This document shows, one piece after another, positions 1 to 9,758 of a stretch of DNA of 64,000 nt; the first letter of the stretch is position 1; each line of letters begins with the position of its first letter. Source of the stretch: an uncultured Roseobacter sp. (GTDB taxonomy: Bacteria; Pseudomonadota; Alphaproteobacteria; Rhodobacterales; Rhodobacteraceae). The DNA lies in the NCBI GenBank assembly GCA_947501635.1, contig CANMWT010000007.1, positions 1 through 64,000 of the forward strand, read 5' to 3'. Made by a program: the position numbers and the translations under genes. The notes beneath the pieces are model-generated. The model was not told where the DNA came from. It was given only the letters and a program-made list of their open reading frames with translations, and ran no database searches.

Positions 1-3000
1 CCGCATCCTCACCCCCCACAAGGCTGTCAGACCCCGCACCACCACGCAACGTGTCATCACCAGAACCACCCGTGAGCGTGTCAGCCCCGGTCTCACCGCT
101 CAGCGTATCGTTACCGCTACCGGTTTCCAGCAGGTTGTTTGCACCGTTCCCCGTGATGAAATGGTCAAAGTTGCCAAGCATCCGGACGTTCTCGATCGAG
201 ATGAGCGTGTCGAAGAATTCCGGCGCCCCCTGAGCATAGAAACGACCGGCTGTCAGGTTGACTTCGGCGACGAAGGCTCCATCGTCAAAATCGTCCGACA
301 GGTTGCGTTCGAAGGTGTCGATACCGCCGCCACCATCTAGTGTGTCGGTGTCTCTGCCATCCGTCAGCGTGTCGTTACCCAAACCGCCTTCAAGCGAGTC
401 GTTGCCCGCGCCGCCAATCAGCAGGTCATCGTCTGCGTCACCGAACAGGCTGTCATTGCCTTCTTCACCGATCAGCGTGTCATTGCCGTCGCGCCCCTGC
501 AGGCTGTCGTTGCCGCCGCGCCCCTCGAAAAAATTGCCCAGTGCATCGCCGCGGATTTCATCGTCACCCGTGCGCGAGCCTCGTACCGCGTCGATATTGT
601 CGATGAAGGTCTCGAATGTGTCGGGCACGCCATCGTTTGTCCATGCGCCCAGGGCATAACCGGCAGAACCGCCCTGTGCATCCTCCAGATCGACCACCAC
701 ACTGTCGATAAAGCTGCGGTCGTAGCGCAGCGTGTCGAAACCACCCGCGCCATCAACGGTGTCGCTTCCCAGCCGTGTGATGAAACGCTCATCCCGCAGC
801 GATCCGGTAATGTCATCGTCGCCATCGCCGGTGCGGAATTCCTGAATACTTTCAACGCCGTTAATGTCTTCGACATTGCCGAAACCATCGTTGATCACCT
901 GATCGTCCGTAAGACCGAGATCGAGGACAACACCTGTTTCACCGCCCCGGAAATCAAGACGGATACCGCCAGTGCTGACACCGATGCTGTAGAGATCTTC
1001 ACCATCGCCGCCCCGCAAGGCAACGAAACTATTGTTAAGATTGTTGGTGATGTTGAAGGTATCGTTCTCTGTGGAGCCGATCAGGTCGAGCCCACCTTCA
1101 TCCGAATCAATCAAACCTGAGACATTGACCAACGTGGTCAGGCCAAGCGCGCCTTTGTCTACGGTGCCGTTTGCATTCGCGGTATCAACGTTGAATGTGA
1201 CACCTGTCAGGTTTTCTTCTTCAGGGCCTTCATCTCCGTAGTCGAGATCGCCAAATGAAACCGACGCGCCATAGGAGCCTGACACAGTGGTGAAATCGAC
1301 AATGTCATTGCCTTCACCGGTCTCGATGAAATCAAAGCCCGATGCCCCGCCCGCAATGATTGAATCGTTACCATCTCCACCAAAGATGTCGTCATTGCCC
1401 AGACCGCCGTCGATGGTGTCATTGCCGCCGTTGCCGAACAACAGGTTGTCGCCATCATCGCCGAGGATCGAGTCGCCGAGTTCCGACCCGTTGACCCATT
1501 CGATAGAGTTCAGTTGATCCTGTCCGTTCCACCCGTCTGTGGCCGTCCCATTAACAAGGTCAACTGTCACGCCCTGAAAAATCAAACCGGCGGCGTCAAA
1601 TCCGTCGTCAAAATAATCAACCACGTCGTTGTCAAGATTTGACCCCCACATCGTGTCGTTGCCGCTGCCCGCAGCAAAGATCAGACCGTTACCAGTGTCC
1701 GGCGTGTCACCGGCAAAAATCTCGTCGTTGCCTGCACGGTCAAATACATAGCTGGAGGAGTTACCGGCGTAGATCGTGTCATTCCCATCCGACCCGTGGA
1801 AGTTTTCAACGTCAGTCAGACTGTCAAAGCCTACGCCCTTATCCACGGTGAATGCCGCGACACCATCGATCTCGGCGTTGGTGTTATTGATGAAGATACC
1901 GTTAAAGCTTGGATTGAGGTCGTAAAAGATTACGTCCTGATCAGAGGCCCCACCGTCGATGGTATCGTCGCCAAGCGAGCCGATGAACCAATCTTCACCG
2001 CCAAGACCAAAAATGTTTTCCGACGCGTCAGTGCCCGCAATCGAGTTATCGAAGTTGTCATCATCTTCAGTGCCGACGATATCGTCGCCGGCCCCAGCAT
2101 TGTTGATCTCATCAATGATCTGTTGAGCCGTAAACCCTTGCAGTGTCAGGGTGTTTCCGTCTCCGAAATCGATTACTGCATCGTTTCCATCGTCGGATAT
2201 ATTATTGATGATGAATTCGTTTTCTTCCTGCTCGTTCGCAAATCCCCAAGAAAACAGATCGACAAACTCATTGGTCAGATCAAAGTCCGTGATGGTATCG
2301 TTGCCGCCCGTGTACACGAAAATGTCAAAGCCTGTACCACCGGTCAGCTGGTCGTTGCCACCCTGGCCTTCCAGCGTATCGTCCCCGCCACGACCGTTCA
2401 GCGTGTCGTCCCCGCCGCGACCTTCAAAGCGGTTGCCCTGAGCATCGCCGAGCAGCTGGTCATTCCCTTCGCGCGAACCCCGCAGATTTTCGACGTCCGT
2501 GATGAACGTCTCAAACGTTCCATTGCCACTGCCGTCAGCCCAGAAACCAGACGCAAAACCGCCCGAAAACTTGCCGTCATAGGCGCGCGAGTCTTCCAGA
2601 TCCACAACGACACTTTCGACGAAACCGCGATCATACCGCAGAGTGTCGGTTCCGCCGCCAGCTTCGAGGGTGTCAGAGCCTTTACGCAGAATGAATTGTT
2701 CGTTTCCATCCGCACCAATAACGCTGTCATCACCATCTGTACTACGCAGGTTATTGATCGTACCAACCGGCCCCAGATTTTCGGTATTGCCGTAACCGTC
2801 ATCGATGATTTGATTGGAGTCGAGGGACAAATCAACGACAGCACCGTCGCCGCCGCGCAGGTCAAAGCGTACCGTGCCCACGCTTGCACCAAAGGTATAG
2901 ACGTCGAGCCCGTCGCCGCCTCTCACCTGAATAAAGCCATCGGACTCGGTATTTGTAATGAAGAAAGTATCTGCCTGATCCGTTCCCTCGATGCCCAAGC

Positions 3001-4957
3001 CGTCAGAACCAATCACGGAGTTTACATTGAAAAAGTCTGTCGTGCCCTGAACGCCTTTGTCCGCTCGGTCGCTCTGTCCGTTCTCGTTGACATAGACCGT
3101 GATCCCGGATGTCAGATCACTAAAGCTAACAAAAGCATCCATCAGGCTTGTGGTGAAGAAGTCGATCGCGTCGTTACCTGCACCGGATTCAACGAATTGG
3201 GATCCGTCCCCCCCCTCCAGAACCATATCGTCATCGCCGGCGCCGCCGATGAATTCGTTGCTGCCACTCCCGCCAATCAGCGTGTCGTTACCAGTACCGC
3301 CAACAAGGGTGTCATTGCCTTGCCGCCCCTCAAAGCGCACACCACTGTTGTCGGCGATCATCAGGTCGTCCTGACGGCTACCGCGGAATTCCTCGATATC
3401 GTTGAAATAGACTGTAAATCCGACCGACGTGTTACCGTCGTTGTAAGAGCCAACAGCCGTACCGTCATAGTCGATGGACTCGTCGATCTCGGCCGTAGAC
3501 GTATCATCGCCAAGGCTGCCTGTATCGGTCATGTCCAGCGTGATGCCTTGGATCTCAGAGCGATCAAAGCGCAATCTGTCAAATCCACCACCGGCTTTGA
3601 TGGTGTCATCACCACCCAGCATCCGGAACAATTCGTCATTGTCCGAGCCTATTACAACGTCGGAAAACGCGCCCAACTGGAATTGGTTGACAGTCGCTTC
3701 TTGCGAATTGTCGTCCGGATTTTCGCCCTTCACGTATGTTTCGGTATTGCCGTAGCCGTCGTTGATGATCTGACCCGAGGCAAGGTTGGTATTCAGAAAC
3801 ACAGCCTGGTCACCGCCACGCAGGTCCAGCCGGATCGCTGACGTGCTATAGCCGATATCATAGCTGTCAACGCCACCAAATCCCGCAAGCTGGATATAGC
3901 TGCCGTCTTTGCTTGTGACATTGAAGGTGTCATCTTGGTCAGTACCGCCGATGTACATGCCAAAGGCATCCAACGCATTCTCAACGCCAAGCAGGGTGGT
4001 TTCGCCAGCCGTACCTTTGTTGATCGTATCAATGTCAGAGTCATCATATGTCAGCTGTACGGTGATCCCCTGATCGCCCAAGCCATCGTGGCCGATGCCA
4101 ACAAACGCCTCTGGGTTTGCCGCGGTCCCGGTCATATCGATGATATCTATACCGGCGCCGGCATCCACAAAGTCCTCAAAATCGTTGCTACCAGTTATGA
4201 TGAGGTCATCATCATCACCACCGATCAGCACATCGTCCCCGTCGCCGCCGTCAAGGGTATCATTGCCGGTGTCGCCGATTAGCGTATCATTGCCAGCGTT
4301 GCCTTCGGCGTCGTCATTGCCCGCACCAAGGTCGACAAAGTCATCGAATTCCGAACCGAAAAAGACGTCATCCTCAACAACGACCCCATCGGTAAAGTCA
4401 CTGGCAGGAAGGTCGGCGTTCTGTGGAATATTCACGCCGGGATCGGTCGGGGACACGACCGTTGTGATTTGATTGTCGTCAAAATCAATGAAGGCGTCGA
4501 TCTTGGCCTGTTCCGGATTGCCCGGATTTGCTGCCGCGATCGCATCAAAGTCAGGAATGCTGCTGCCCGGAATGCTATCAAGCTGGTAAATGTACTCTTT
4601 GTTTTCCGAGACATCCACAAGCACAATGACGAGGATTGCACGGTCGTCGTTCGGGGCGTTCGGATCGACATAATTGACGACGCCGAACTCAAGCCTGTCT
4701 CCATTGTCCTCATCAAAAAAGAACGCAGGGTCGTTTCCGGACTGCCCGTCGATAACGACATCCGCGAAGTTTCCGTCGAACTCCACAACGGCCAGATCGT
4801 CGCCGACAACTTCCGGCTCACTTATGACAGAATATGTAAATGTTGGTGCAAGGTCGTCACTGAAGACGAAAACAACGTTAGAAGTTTCGACCGAGGTTAC
4901 TTCATCCGTTTGGCCATCGCGCGTTACAACGATGCCATCAAATACATAGCTTGCCAT
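1..4957 (-). CDS. RTX-type calcium-binding repeat protein (3' end outside window)
   Basis: The frame is open from an ATG at 4957 to the left edge, giving at least 1652 residues without the C-terminus. After a non-repetitive N-terminal part of about 200 residues it carries many GGxGxDxLx nonapeptides (such as GNDTLIGDTGNDTLDGG near 4300), the Ca2+-binding beta-roll of secreted type I substrates. Between the roll blocks a longer module recurs three times: a DTFxxT...RGGD...INDGYGNTE block (about 3950-3735, 2985-2755, 1085-875), each followed by an FDxLRxDR...RGSR block (about 3600-3370, 2660-2465, 745-567). A serralysin-like C-terminal motif (FVYTGGNDTITDF) sits internally near 2330. There is no Sec signal, as expected for a C-terminally targeted type I substrate. 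An AGGGA ribosome site precedes the ATG. Probably a secreted or surface structural protein; no catalytic domain is visible. Confidence 0.9.
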   Translation of the reverse strand, partial: MASYVFDGIVVTRDGQTDEVTSVETSNVVFVFSDDLAPTFTYSVISEPEVVGDDLAVVEFDGNFADVVIDGQSGNDPAFFFDEDNGDRLEFGVVNYVDPNAPNDDRAILVIVLVDVSENKEYIYQLDSIPGSSIPDFDAIAAANPGNPEQAKIDAFIDFDDNQITTVVSPTDPGVNIPQNADLPASDFTDGVVVEDDVFFGSEFDDFVDLGAGNDDAEGNAGNDTLIGDTGNDTLDGGDGDDVLIGGDDDDLIITGSNDFEDFVDAGAGIDIIDMTGTAANPEAFVGIGHDGLGDQGITVQLTYDDSDIDTINKGTAGETTLLGVENALDAFGMYIGGTDQDDTFNVTSKDGSYIQLAGFGGVDSYDIGYSTSAIRLDLRGGDQAVFLNTNLASGQIINDGYGNTETYVKGENPDDNSQEATVNQFQLGAFSDVVIGSDNDELFRMLGGDDTIKAGGGFDRLRFDRSEIQGITLDMTDTGSLGDDTSTAEIDESIDYDGTAVGSYNDGNTSVGFTVYFNDIEEFRGSRQDDLMIADNSGVRFEGRQGNDTLVGGTGNDTLIGGSGSNEFIGGAGDDDMVLEGGDGSQFVESGAGNDAIDFFTTSLMDAFVSFSDLTSGITVYVNENGQSDRADKGVQGTTDFFNVNSVIGSDGLGIEGTDQADTFFITNTESDGFIQVRGGDGLDVYTFGASVGTVRFDLRGGDGAVVDLSLDSNQIIDDGYGNTENLGPVGTINNLRSTDGDDSVIGADGNEQFILRKGSDTLEAGGGTDTLRYDRGFVESVVVDLEDSRAYDGKFSGGFASGFWADGSGNGTFETFITDVENLRGSREGNDQLLGDAQGNRFEGRGGDDTLNGRGGDDTLEGQGGNDQLTGGTGFDIFVYTGGNDTITDFDLTNEFVDLFSWGFANEQEENEFIINNISDDGNDAVIDFGDGNTLTLQGFTAQQIIDEINNAGAGDDIVGTEDDDNFDNSIAGTDASENIFGLGGEDWFIGSLGDDTIDGGASDQDVIFYDLNPSFNGIFINNTNAEIDGVAAFTVDKGVGFDSLTDVENFHGSDGNDTIYAGNSSSYVFDRAGNDEIFAGDTPDTGNGLIFAAGSGNDTMWGSNLDNDVVDYFDDGFDAAGLIFQGVTVDLVNGTATDGWNGQDQLNSIEWVNGSELGDSILGDDGDNLLFGNGGNDTIDGGLGNDDIFGGDGNDSIIAGGASGFDFIETGEGNDIVDFTTVSGSYGASVSFGDLDYGDEGPEEENLTGVTFNVDTANANGTVDKGALGLTTLVNVSGLIDSDEGGLDLIGSTENDTFNITNNLNNSFVALRGGDGEDLYSIGVSTGGIRLDFRGGETGVVLDLGLTDDQVINDGFGNVEDINGVESIQEFRTGDGDDDITGSLRDERFITRLGSDTVDGAGGFDTLRYDRSFIDSVVVDLEDAQGGSAGYALGAWTNDGVPDTFETFIDNIDAVRGSRTGDDEIRGDALGNFFEGRGGNDSLQGRDGNDTLIGEEGNDSLFGDADDDLLIGGAGNDSLEGGLGNDTLTDGRDTDTLDGGGGIDTFERNLSDDFDDGAFVAEVNLTAGRFYAQGAPEFFDTLISIENVRMLGNFDHFITGNGANNLLETGSGNDTLSGETGADTLTGGSGDDTLRGGAGSDSLVGGEDA

Positions 4958-5365
4958 TAAATACTGTCCCTGTTCTTATTCGTGTCGTTTTTTCGCATCT
5001 TTATCAATCGGCAAGTCGTTTTCAACCCTCCTTGATAATAAAGGGTTAACCACAATTGAGATCCGCATTAGGTGTGCGGGGCGCGGTCATTAATCTGCAG
5101 TCCAAGCGGCCCTTCATAATATGGCGATCCGTCTGATTATGTGCTGTGCCACCGTGTTTCCTCACTGTGACATGCCGCGCATGTCCTGTGCAAAAAAGAA
5201 CCGCGCGCATTGTTTTCGGCGGACAGGCGCCACAAACAGCGGCGTCCCGATCTGCCCCTGCGCCGCGTCTTGCCTTCTTGCATTTCCACCCCGAAGGCCC
5301 GAGTTTGTTGTTATGCGGTCAACGTGACCCCCAGACACGCAGACCTGTGCGCGACCAGAGGTACG
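4958..5365. other. Intergenic region between divergent RTX and DUF1989 genes
   Basis: About 400 bases without a supported gene. It must hold the promoters of both divergent neighbours. The only structure noticed is a short hairpin, AACCCT/AGGGTT, around 5022-5047, in an AT-rich stretch upstream of the RTX gene. No promoter hexamers could be assigned with confidence. Confidence 0.5.
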
Positions 5366-6046
5366 ATGATGACAGACCACGGCACCCCCGACGGCACCAA
5401 CGCCACGCTCACACTGGGAATTTCTGCGGACGGCACCGCCGTGGCAGGCGATGTTTACACGATCCCCGCACGCTGCGGCATAGCCGTGCGCCTGACCAGA
5501 GGGCAGGTTTTGACAGTTGAGAACCCCAGCGGCCATCAGGTCTGTGATTTCTGGGCTTTCGCAGCAGAGAACATGGCCGAACACCTTTCGATGGCGCATC
5601 TGCACACGTCGCTCGGGTCGCTTTTTCCCAAAACCGGCGACGCGCTTGTGTCGAACCTGCGACGCGCGCTGCTCACCATAACACTGGACACCTCGCCCGG
5701 TGTGCATGACACGGTCATCGCCAGCTGTGACCACGCACGCTACCGCGAGCTTGGGTGCACCGACTATCATGACAACTGCGCGGACAACCTGCGTATGGCG
5801 CTTATGGCCATCGGGTTGCGCGCCCCGCTAGTACCCGCGCCGTTCAACATCTGGATGAATGTCCCGGTGGGATCCGACGGCGCGACCAGCTTCGCTGCAC
5901 CGGTATCTCGCCCAGGCGACCGCATATCCCTGCGCGCAGAGGACGATCTGTTGGCGGTCATGTCCGCCTGCCCTCAGGACCTGACGGCGGTGAATGGCGT
6001 TGGTGTCGCGCCGGATATTCTGCGCTTTTGCGTGACCGACAGCTAG
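5366..6046 (+). CDS. DUF1989 / urea carboxylase-associated family protein
   Basis: A 226-residue protein matching the DUF1989 family, often found beside urea carboxylase and other nitrogen-compound genes. Family features are the NPSGHQVCDFWAF segment near the N-terminus and the DYHDNCADNLRMAL segment in the middle; the conserved Cys and His residues may bind a metal. The frame is open upstream, but the ATG at 5366 is chosen because an AGAGG site lies just before it and the similarity starts there. The catalytic role of the family is not settled. It ends four bases from the convergent phosphoribosyltransferase gene. The context (nucleobase-type deaminase, amidinotransferase, ABC importer) suggests a part in catabolism of a small nitrogen compound. 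Confidence 0.8.
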   Translation: MMTDHGTPDGTNATLTLGISADGTAVAGDVYTIPARCGIAVRLTRGQVLTVENPSGHQVCDFWAFAAENMAEHLSMAHLHTSLGSLFPKTGDALVSNLRRALLTITLDTSPGVHDTVIASCDHARYRELGCTDYHDNCADNLRMALMAIGLRAPLVPAPFNIWMNVPVGSDGATSFAAPVSRPGDRISLRAEDDLLAVMSACPQDLTAVNGVGVAPDILRFCVTDS

Positions 6047-6050
6047 AGCG

Positions 6051-6674
6051 TTACTTCGGAAAGGCGAGTTGCGGGCGGTAGCTGGCAAAGCTGGAAAGCT
6101 TTTGTGCGTTGCACTCCTCCTGCCAGCGCGAACCGGGCACCACCGCCGACACGCAGGCAAAGCGTTGCCGGTAGCCTTCGGTCCGCTCATTCTCTTCAAT
6201 TGCGATCGCGACCAGCCCGGCAACCACCCCGCCCTGACGTTCAACCAGCCTGATGGCCCCATCCATAGTGCCACCAGTCTCGACCCATTGGTCAACCAAC
6301 AGCACGCGCGTTCCGGCGGCAAAGGCGGGTTTGCGCATTTCCATATCCTGCGTTTTGCCCGAATAATTGCCAAAACTGACAGCATCCGTGTCGACGCACA
6401 ACTTGCCAGCTTTGCGGATCGGCAGAAACCCAACACCCCTGCGCGCCGCCAGCGCAGCCCCCAGAACGAAACCCATGGCATCAAGACCTGCAGCCACGTC
6501 GAAATCCACGCCATCCAGATCAGCCAGCAGGTCGTCCAACAGGTCGTTGAAAGCACGGGCATTGATATACAGCGACGTAGGGTCCAGCCACGCGAACTTG
6601 TCCCCTTTGGTATTGGGCGCCATAAGATTGAGATACCAGCGATCCTCGCGCGGGCCTTTGTCATACTCTGTCAT
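6051..6674 (-). CDS. Adenine-phosphoribosyltransferase-like protein
   Basis: A 207-residue type I phosphoribosyltransferase. The PRPP-binding loop reads VLLVDQWVETGGTMDGAI: hydrophobic strand, acidic residue, then a TGGT loop, as in APRT. The FVLGAALAARRGVGFLPIRK segment resembles the APRT core. The ATG at 6674 has a GGAAAG site 8 bases upstream and overlaps the stop of the BtpA-like gene by four bases (ATGA), so the two are probably translationally coupled. The usual APRT reaction is base plus PRPP to nucleotide plus pyrophosphate. The substrate here is not certain, because an Asp-Gln-Trp replaces the usual double acidic pair of the PRPP motif. Confidence 0.8.
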   Translation of the reverse strand: MTEYDKGPREDRWYLNLMAPNTKGDKFAWLDPTSLYINARAFNDLLDDLLADLDGVDFDVAAGLDAMGFVLGAALAARRGVGFLPIRKAGKLCVDTDAVSFGNYSGKTQDMEMRKPAFAAGTRVLLVDQWVETGGTMDGAIRLVERQGGVVAGLVAIAIEENERTEGYRQRFACVSAVVPGSRWQEECNAQKLSSFASYRPQLAFPK

Positions 6675-7417
6675 AGGGGTGCTTTCCTTGCCAAATCCCG
6701 CGTTACACGCATCAATGCGGCAAGGCGGTCGGGTGAAATGTCGTAGAAATTTCCAGGTTTGTTGATGCCGGTGGCCACCATAAAGCAATCCACATCCGCA
6801 TAGCTTGCAGCGTTTTGCGCCGTGACACCTGATGCAAGTGCCAGTGTCTTGTCACCAATTGCCTCTCTGAAAGTGCGGATCTTGTCGCGGTCGGCCTCCT
6901 GCCCTGTCGCTGTGCCGGAGGTCGTGACCACATCCATAAAACCGCAGGCCGCGCGGGCCGCATCCGGATAGTGCTCCGGCGCCACTTCTCTCTGCTTTTT
7001 GAAACAGGTGCCACCAAAGTAAAGCCCGCGCCAGCCGCTGTCTTCGTAGGCTTGAGCAATCTTTAGGGCTTCGTCATTGCCGCCATGTTCATCAATGCGG
7101 GCGTCATCCGCCCAATAGCCATCAACGCGGCAGCCGTCACGCTCCAGTGCGCCCAGCATGGGAAAAGCATCCTTCCCCGTCACAGCCAGAAAGTTTACGC
7201 CCATCCACAAAGCAGGATGGCGCGCGCGCACCGCGTGGATGATCGGTAGAAAGGCATCTGGTGCAAAGTCATGGTTTATCAAAAAACAGCCGGCGGCCCC
7301 CGCCCCAATAACCTCTTGCAGGTTGTTCATAGTGCGCGGCGCATCCAAAACATGGATCACCGGCAAGACCACGGGCCCCGTCGTTTTAAAGAGCTTGTGA
7401 AAGTCATGGCGCTGCAT
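6671..7417 (-). CDS. BtpA/SgcQ-family TIM-barrel protein
   Basis: A 248-residue protein with BtpA-family features: an early IGAGAAGCFLIN strand, and late motifs TTSGTATG, ALASGVTAQNAASYADVDC and FMVATGINKPGNF that would form a phosphate-binding site of a TIM barrel. BtpA was named for a role in photosystem I stability in cyanobacteria, but most homologues lie in sugar or nucleoside clusters and are of unknown function. It is the first gene of a two-gene unit with the phosphoribosyltransferase (4-base overlap) and is divergent from the LysR gene. A ribose-phosphate or nucleoside-linked substrate is an inference from this pairing. Confidence 0.72.
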   Translation of the reverse strand: MQRHDFHKLFKTTGPVVLPVIHVLDAPRTMNNLQEVIGAGAAGCFLINHDFAPDAFLPIIHAVRARHPALWMGVNFLAVTGKDAFPMLGALERDGCRVDGYWADDARIDEHGGNDEALKIAQAYEDSGWRGLYFGGTCFKKQREVAPEHYPDAARAACGFMDVVTTSGTATGQEADRDKIRTFREAIGDKTLALASGVTAQNAASYADVDCFMVATGINKPGNFYDISPDRLAALMRVTRDLARKAPL

Positions 7418-7445
7418 GCCCGCACGCTATCCAGCGGGCAATGAT

Positions 7446-7462
7446 AAGTAAAATTTATACTT
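7446..7462. promoter_or_regulatory. Candidate LysR-type operator
   Basis: AAGTA-N7-TACTT is an interrupted palindrome in the 80-base gap between the divergent BtpA-like and LysR genes, where LysR regulators typically bind. It contains the T-N11-A spacing of a LysR box. Function is inferred from symmetry and position only. Confidence 0.4.
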
Positions 7463-7497
7463 GCAATCCTGTAATTAAGATATGAAATTCCTGACCC

Positions 7498-8403
7498 ATG
7501 CGAAACGTTAACCTGCCAACCGACCTGCTGCGCGCTTTCGTCACCGTCATCGAGGTAAAAAGCTATACCCGCGCTGCGGACCTGTTGAACCGGTCACAGC
7601 CTGCCGTCAGCCTTCAGATCAAGCGCCTGGAAGATCTGGTCGGATACAAGCTGATAAGGCAAAAGGGCCGCAGCATGATTGTCAGCGAAAAAGGCGAGGC
7701 ACTGGCAATGCACGCGCGCCAGATTTTGCGTCTCAATGACCTCGCCATGGGTCTGTTCGAGCGATACGATACAAGTGATCAGCTGCGCATCGGGCTGCCG
7801 CTGGACTATGGTGTGCGCCTGCTGCAGCGCAAGCTGACCGAACTGATCCGAGAGAACAAAAATCTCAATATTATTGTGCAGTGTGATTTGTCGACAAACC
7901 TGCATGACGCGCTTTTGCGCGACGAGTTAGATATCATCGTCGCACTGTATCAGAAAGGCGATCCGCAGTACCTTGTCCGCCACTGGAGCGAGCAGCCCTT
8001 CTGGGTCGGATCGGACAATGCGCGTCCTGGCGCTCACGGCGATCTGCCGCTGGTCGCCCACCCGCCCGGCTGTGTCTACCGCCAGCGGATGACAGACGGG
8101 CTAAGATCGGTGCGGCGCGGATGGAACGTTGTCTTTTCCAGCCCGGCGATTGAAGCGGTCCAGCAGGCGGTACGCGACGGTCTTGGGTTTTCCTGCCTCA
8201 CCTCGCCCACCTCGCAGGAAGGCTTGCGCAGGATCGACCCCGGCGAAGGCCTGCCACCGCTAGAGCCTCTGCACATTGGCCTGTTCTACCGCCAGACCCG
8301 GCTGGGCAGCTGGGGCAATCTGGTGGCCGATCACCTGACCGAAACAATAGAAGGAGTACTGCAAAACGATGAAGTTTTGCACAGTCTGCATAAGCAGGGT
8401 TAA
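7498..8403 (+). CDS. LysR-family transcriptional regulator
   Basis: A 301-residue LysR regulator. The N-terminal winged helix-turn-helix is clear: LLRAFVTVIEVKSYTRAADL then LNRSQPAVSLQIKRLEDLVG. A periplasmic-binding-protein-like effector domain follows from about residue 90. It stands between the divergent BtpA/phosphoribosyltransferase pair and the PotABCD-like importer operon that starts 140 bases downstream on the same strand, so it is the best candidate regulator for both. The effector is unknown. Confidence 0.92.
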   Translation: MRNVNLPTDLLRAFVTVIEVKSYTRAADLLNRSQPAVSLQIKRLEDLVGYKLIRQKGRSMIVSEKGEALAMHARQILRLNDLAMGLFERYDTSDQLRIGLPLDYGVRLLQRKLTELIRENKNLNIIVQCDLSTNLHDALLRDELDIIVALYQKGDPQYLVRHWSEQPFWVGSDNARPGAHGDLPLVAHPPGCVYRQRMTDGLRSVRRGWNVVFSSPAIEAVQQAVRDGLGFSCLTSPTSQEGLRRIDPGEGLPPLEPLHIGLFYRQTRLGSWGNLVADHLTETIEGVLQNDEVLHSLHKQG

Positions 8404-8542
8404 TACCGGCATATCTTCGATAAATTTCCTATCGCAAGATAATCTGGCTACTCTGGTGCCTGCAAACATGCTCATGTCCCACTGCAGCGAAAAACGCGTT
8501 TCAGGGGACCAATAAACGCCAGAATTCAGTGGAGGTTCACTC

Positions 8543-9679
8543 ATGGCTTCAAAGCAAAAAACAACTTCAAATCATTACCTTAGAAGAGATATTCTGCGCA
8601 TCGGCGGCGGCGTAGCACTGTCCGCGCCCTTTGTTGGCCGGGCGTGGGCAGAGACGGTCGAAATCAACATGCTGGCATGGTACGGCCATGGTGAACCGGA
8701 CATGGTCGGGGCCTTTGAAGAGGCCAATAATGTTAAGTTTGTGCCTAAGTATTACGCAGGTGGTGACAATATGTTGGCACTGATCGCGCAATCGCCTCCC
8801 GGCACCTATGACATCATTCTGTCCGATGCAGAGTTCGTACAGCAGCTGAACGCGGCCGGCTACATCGAAGCGCTGGACGCCAATGACTACCCGTTCGATG
8901 ATATGCTGCACGAGGACTTCACCAAGTTCCCGGGGCATTGGGATGGCGACACTCTCTATTCGATGATCCTGCGCGGCGGGCATCTGGGCGTATCCTACAA
9001 CACGACCGCGCTCAGCGCTGAGGAAGCATCCAGCTACGAGGGCTTCTGGAAGCCGGAAATCAAGGGCAAGGTCGGGCACTTTGACTGGCACCTGCCCAAC
9101 CTTGGCATGATGAGCCTGAAGAATGGAAACGGTGCCAATCTGTGGAACCTCAGCGACGACCAATGGAGCGCGGTGCAGGAAACCACCATGAGCCTGCGTG
9201 AACAAATCGGCGGCTATTTCGACTATGGTGGCACCTTCAACGGGCTCAAGAATGGTGAGATGCTGGCAATGTGTGGCATCGGCGACTGGATCACCGGCGT
9301 GCTGGAGCGCGATGGCGCCCCTGTCGCGTCAGTCATTCCCAAAGAAGGTGGCATCCAGTTTACCGAAAGCTATTGCATTGGCAAAGGCAGCGGCAAGGCC
9401 GATCTGGTAAAGACCTTCATCCAGTACATGATGTCGCCCGAAGGTCAGGTCAAATCGGCCCAGATGCTGGCCTATCCGGGTTTCTGCGTCACCAAGGGCG
9501 GTCGCGATCTGCTGCAACAGGTCGACCCGAAAGAGGCCAACCGCAGCCATCAGATCGACGGCATGCCCAATGAGCCGATAGCCCTTATCAACGAGGGGCG
9601 CATTCACTACCGCAACATCCCCCAGCAACAGACGCTTGAGGATTGGAACGACTTCTGGTCGGAATACAAAAACGCCTGA
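8543..9679 (+). CDS. Tat-exported ABC substrate-binding protein (PotD-like)
   Basis: A 378-residue periplasmic binding protein of the spermidine/putrescine type. The N-terminus carries a twin-arginine signal (RRDILRIGGG, hydrophobic stretch, then GRAWA) with likely cleavage near residue 36. The mature part begins EINMLAWYGHGEPDMVGAF, as in the PotD/iron(III)-type cluster. A GGAGG site lies 8 bases before the ATG. It is the first gene of an operon with two permeases and an ATPase. The ligand cannot be read from sequence; downstream enzymes suggest a small nitrogenous compound rather than a simple polyamine. Confidence 0.88.
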   Translation: MASKQKTTSNHYLRRDILRIGGGVALSAPFVGRAWAETVEINMLAWYGHGEPDMVGAFEEANNVKFVPKYYAGGDNMLALIAQSPPGTYDIILSDAEFVQQLNAAGYIEALDANDYPFDDMLHEDFTKFPGHWDGDTLYSMILRGGHLGVSYNTTALSAEEASSYEGFWKPEIKGKVGHFDWHLPNLGMMSLKNGNGANLWNLSDDQWSAVQETTMSLREQIGGYFDYGGTFNGLKNGEMLAMCGIGDWITGVLERDGAPVASVIPKEGGIQFTESYCIGKGSGKADLVKTFIQYMMSPEGQVKSAQMLAYPGFCVTKGGRDLLQQVDPKEANRSHQIDGMPNEPIALINEGRIHYRNIPQQQTLEDWNDFWSEYKNA

Positions 9680-9758
9680 TCCAGAGCGTTAGACAAAAGA
9701 GGATACAGGCCACCACAGCGAGGCGGCCTGTATCCCCAGGGATGAAAGGCCAATCCGC

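Noticed and set aside
1796-3841. A 681-codon open frame on the plus strand
   Set aside because: It is antisense to the RTX repeats. The GGxGxD repeat codons leave the opposite frame open, and the product has no family features.
1-4957. CRISPR-like or satellite repeats
   Set aside because: The periodicity is that of RTX nonapeptide codons within one reading frame, with varying sequence and no spacers.
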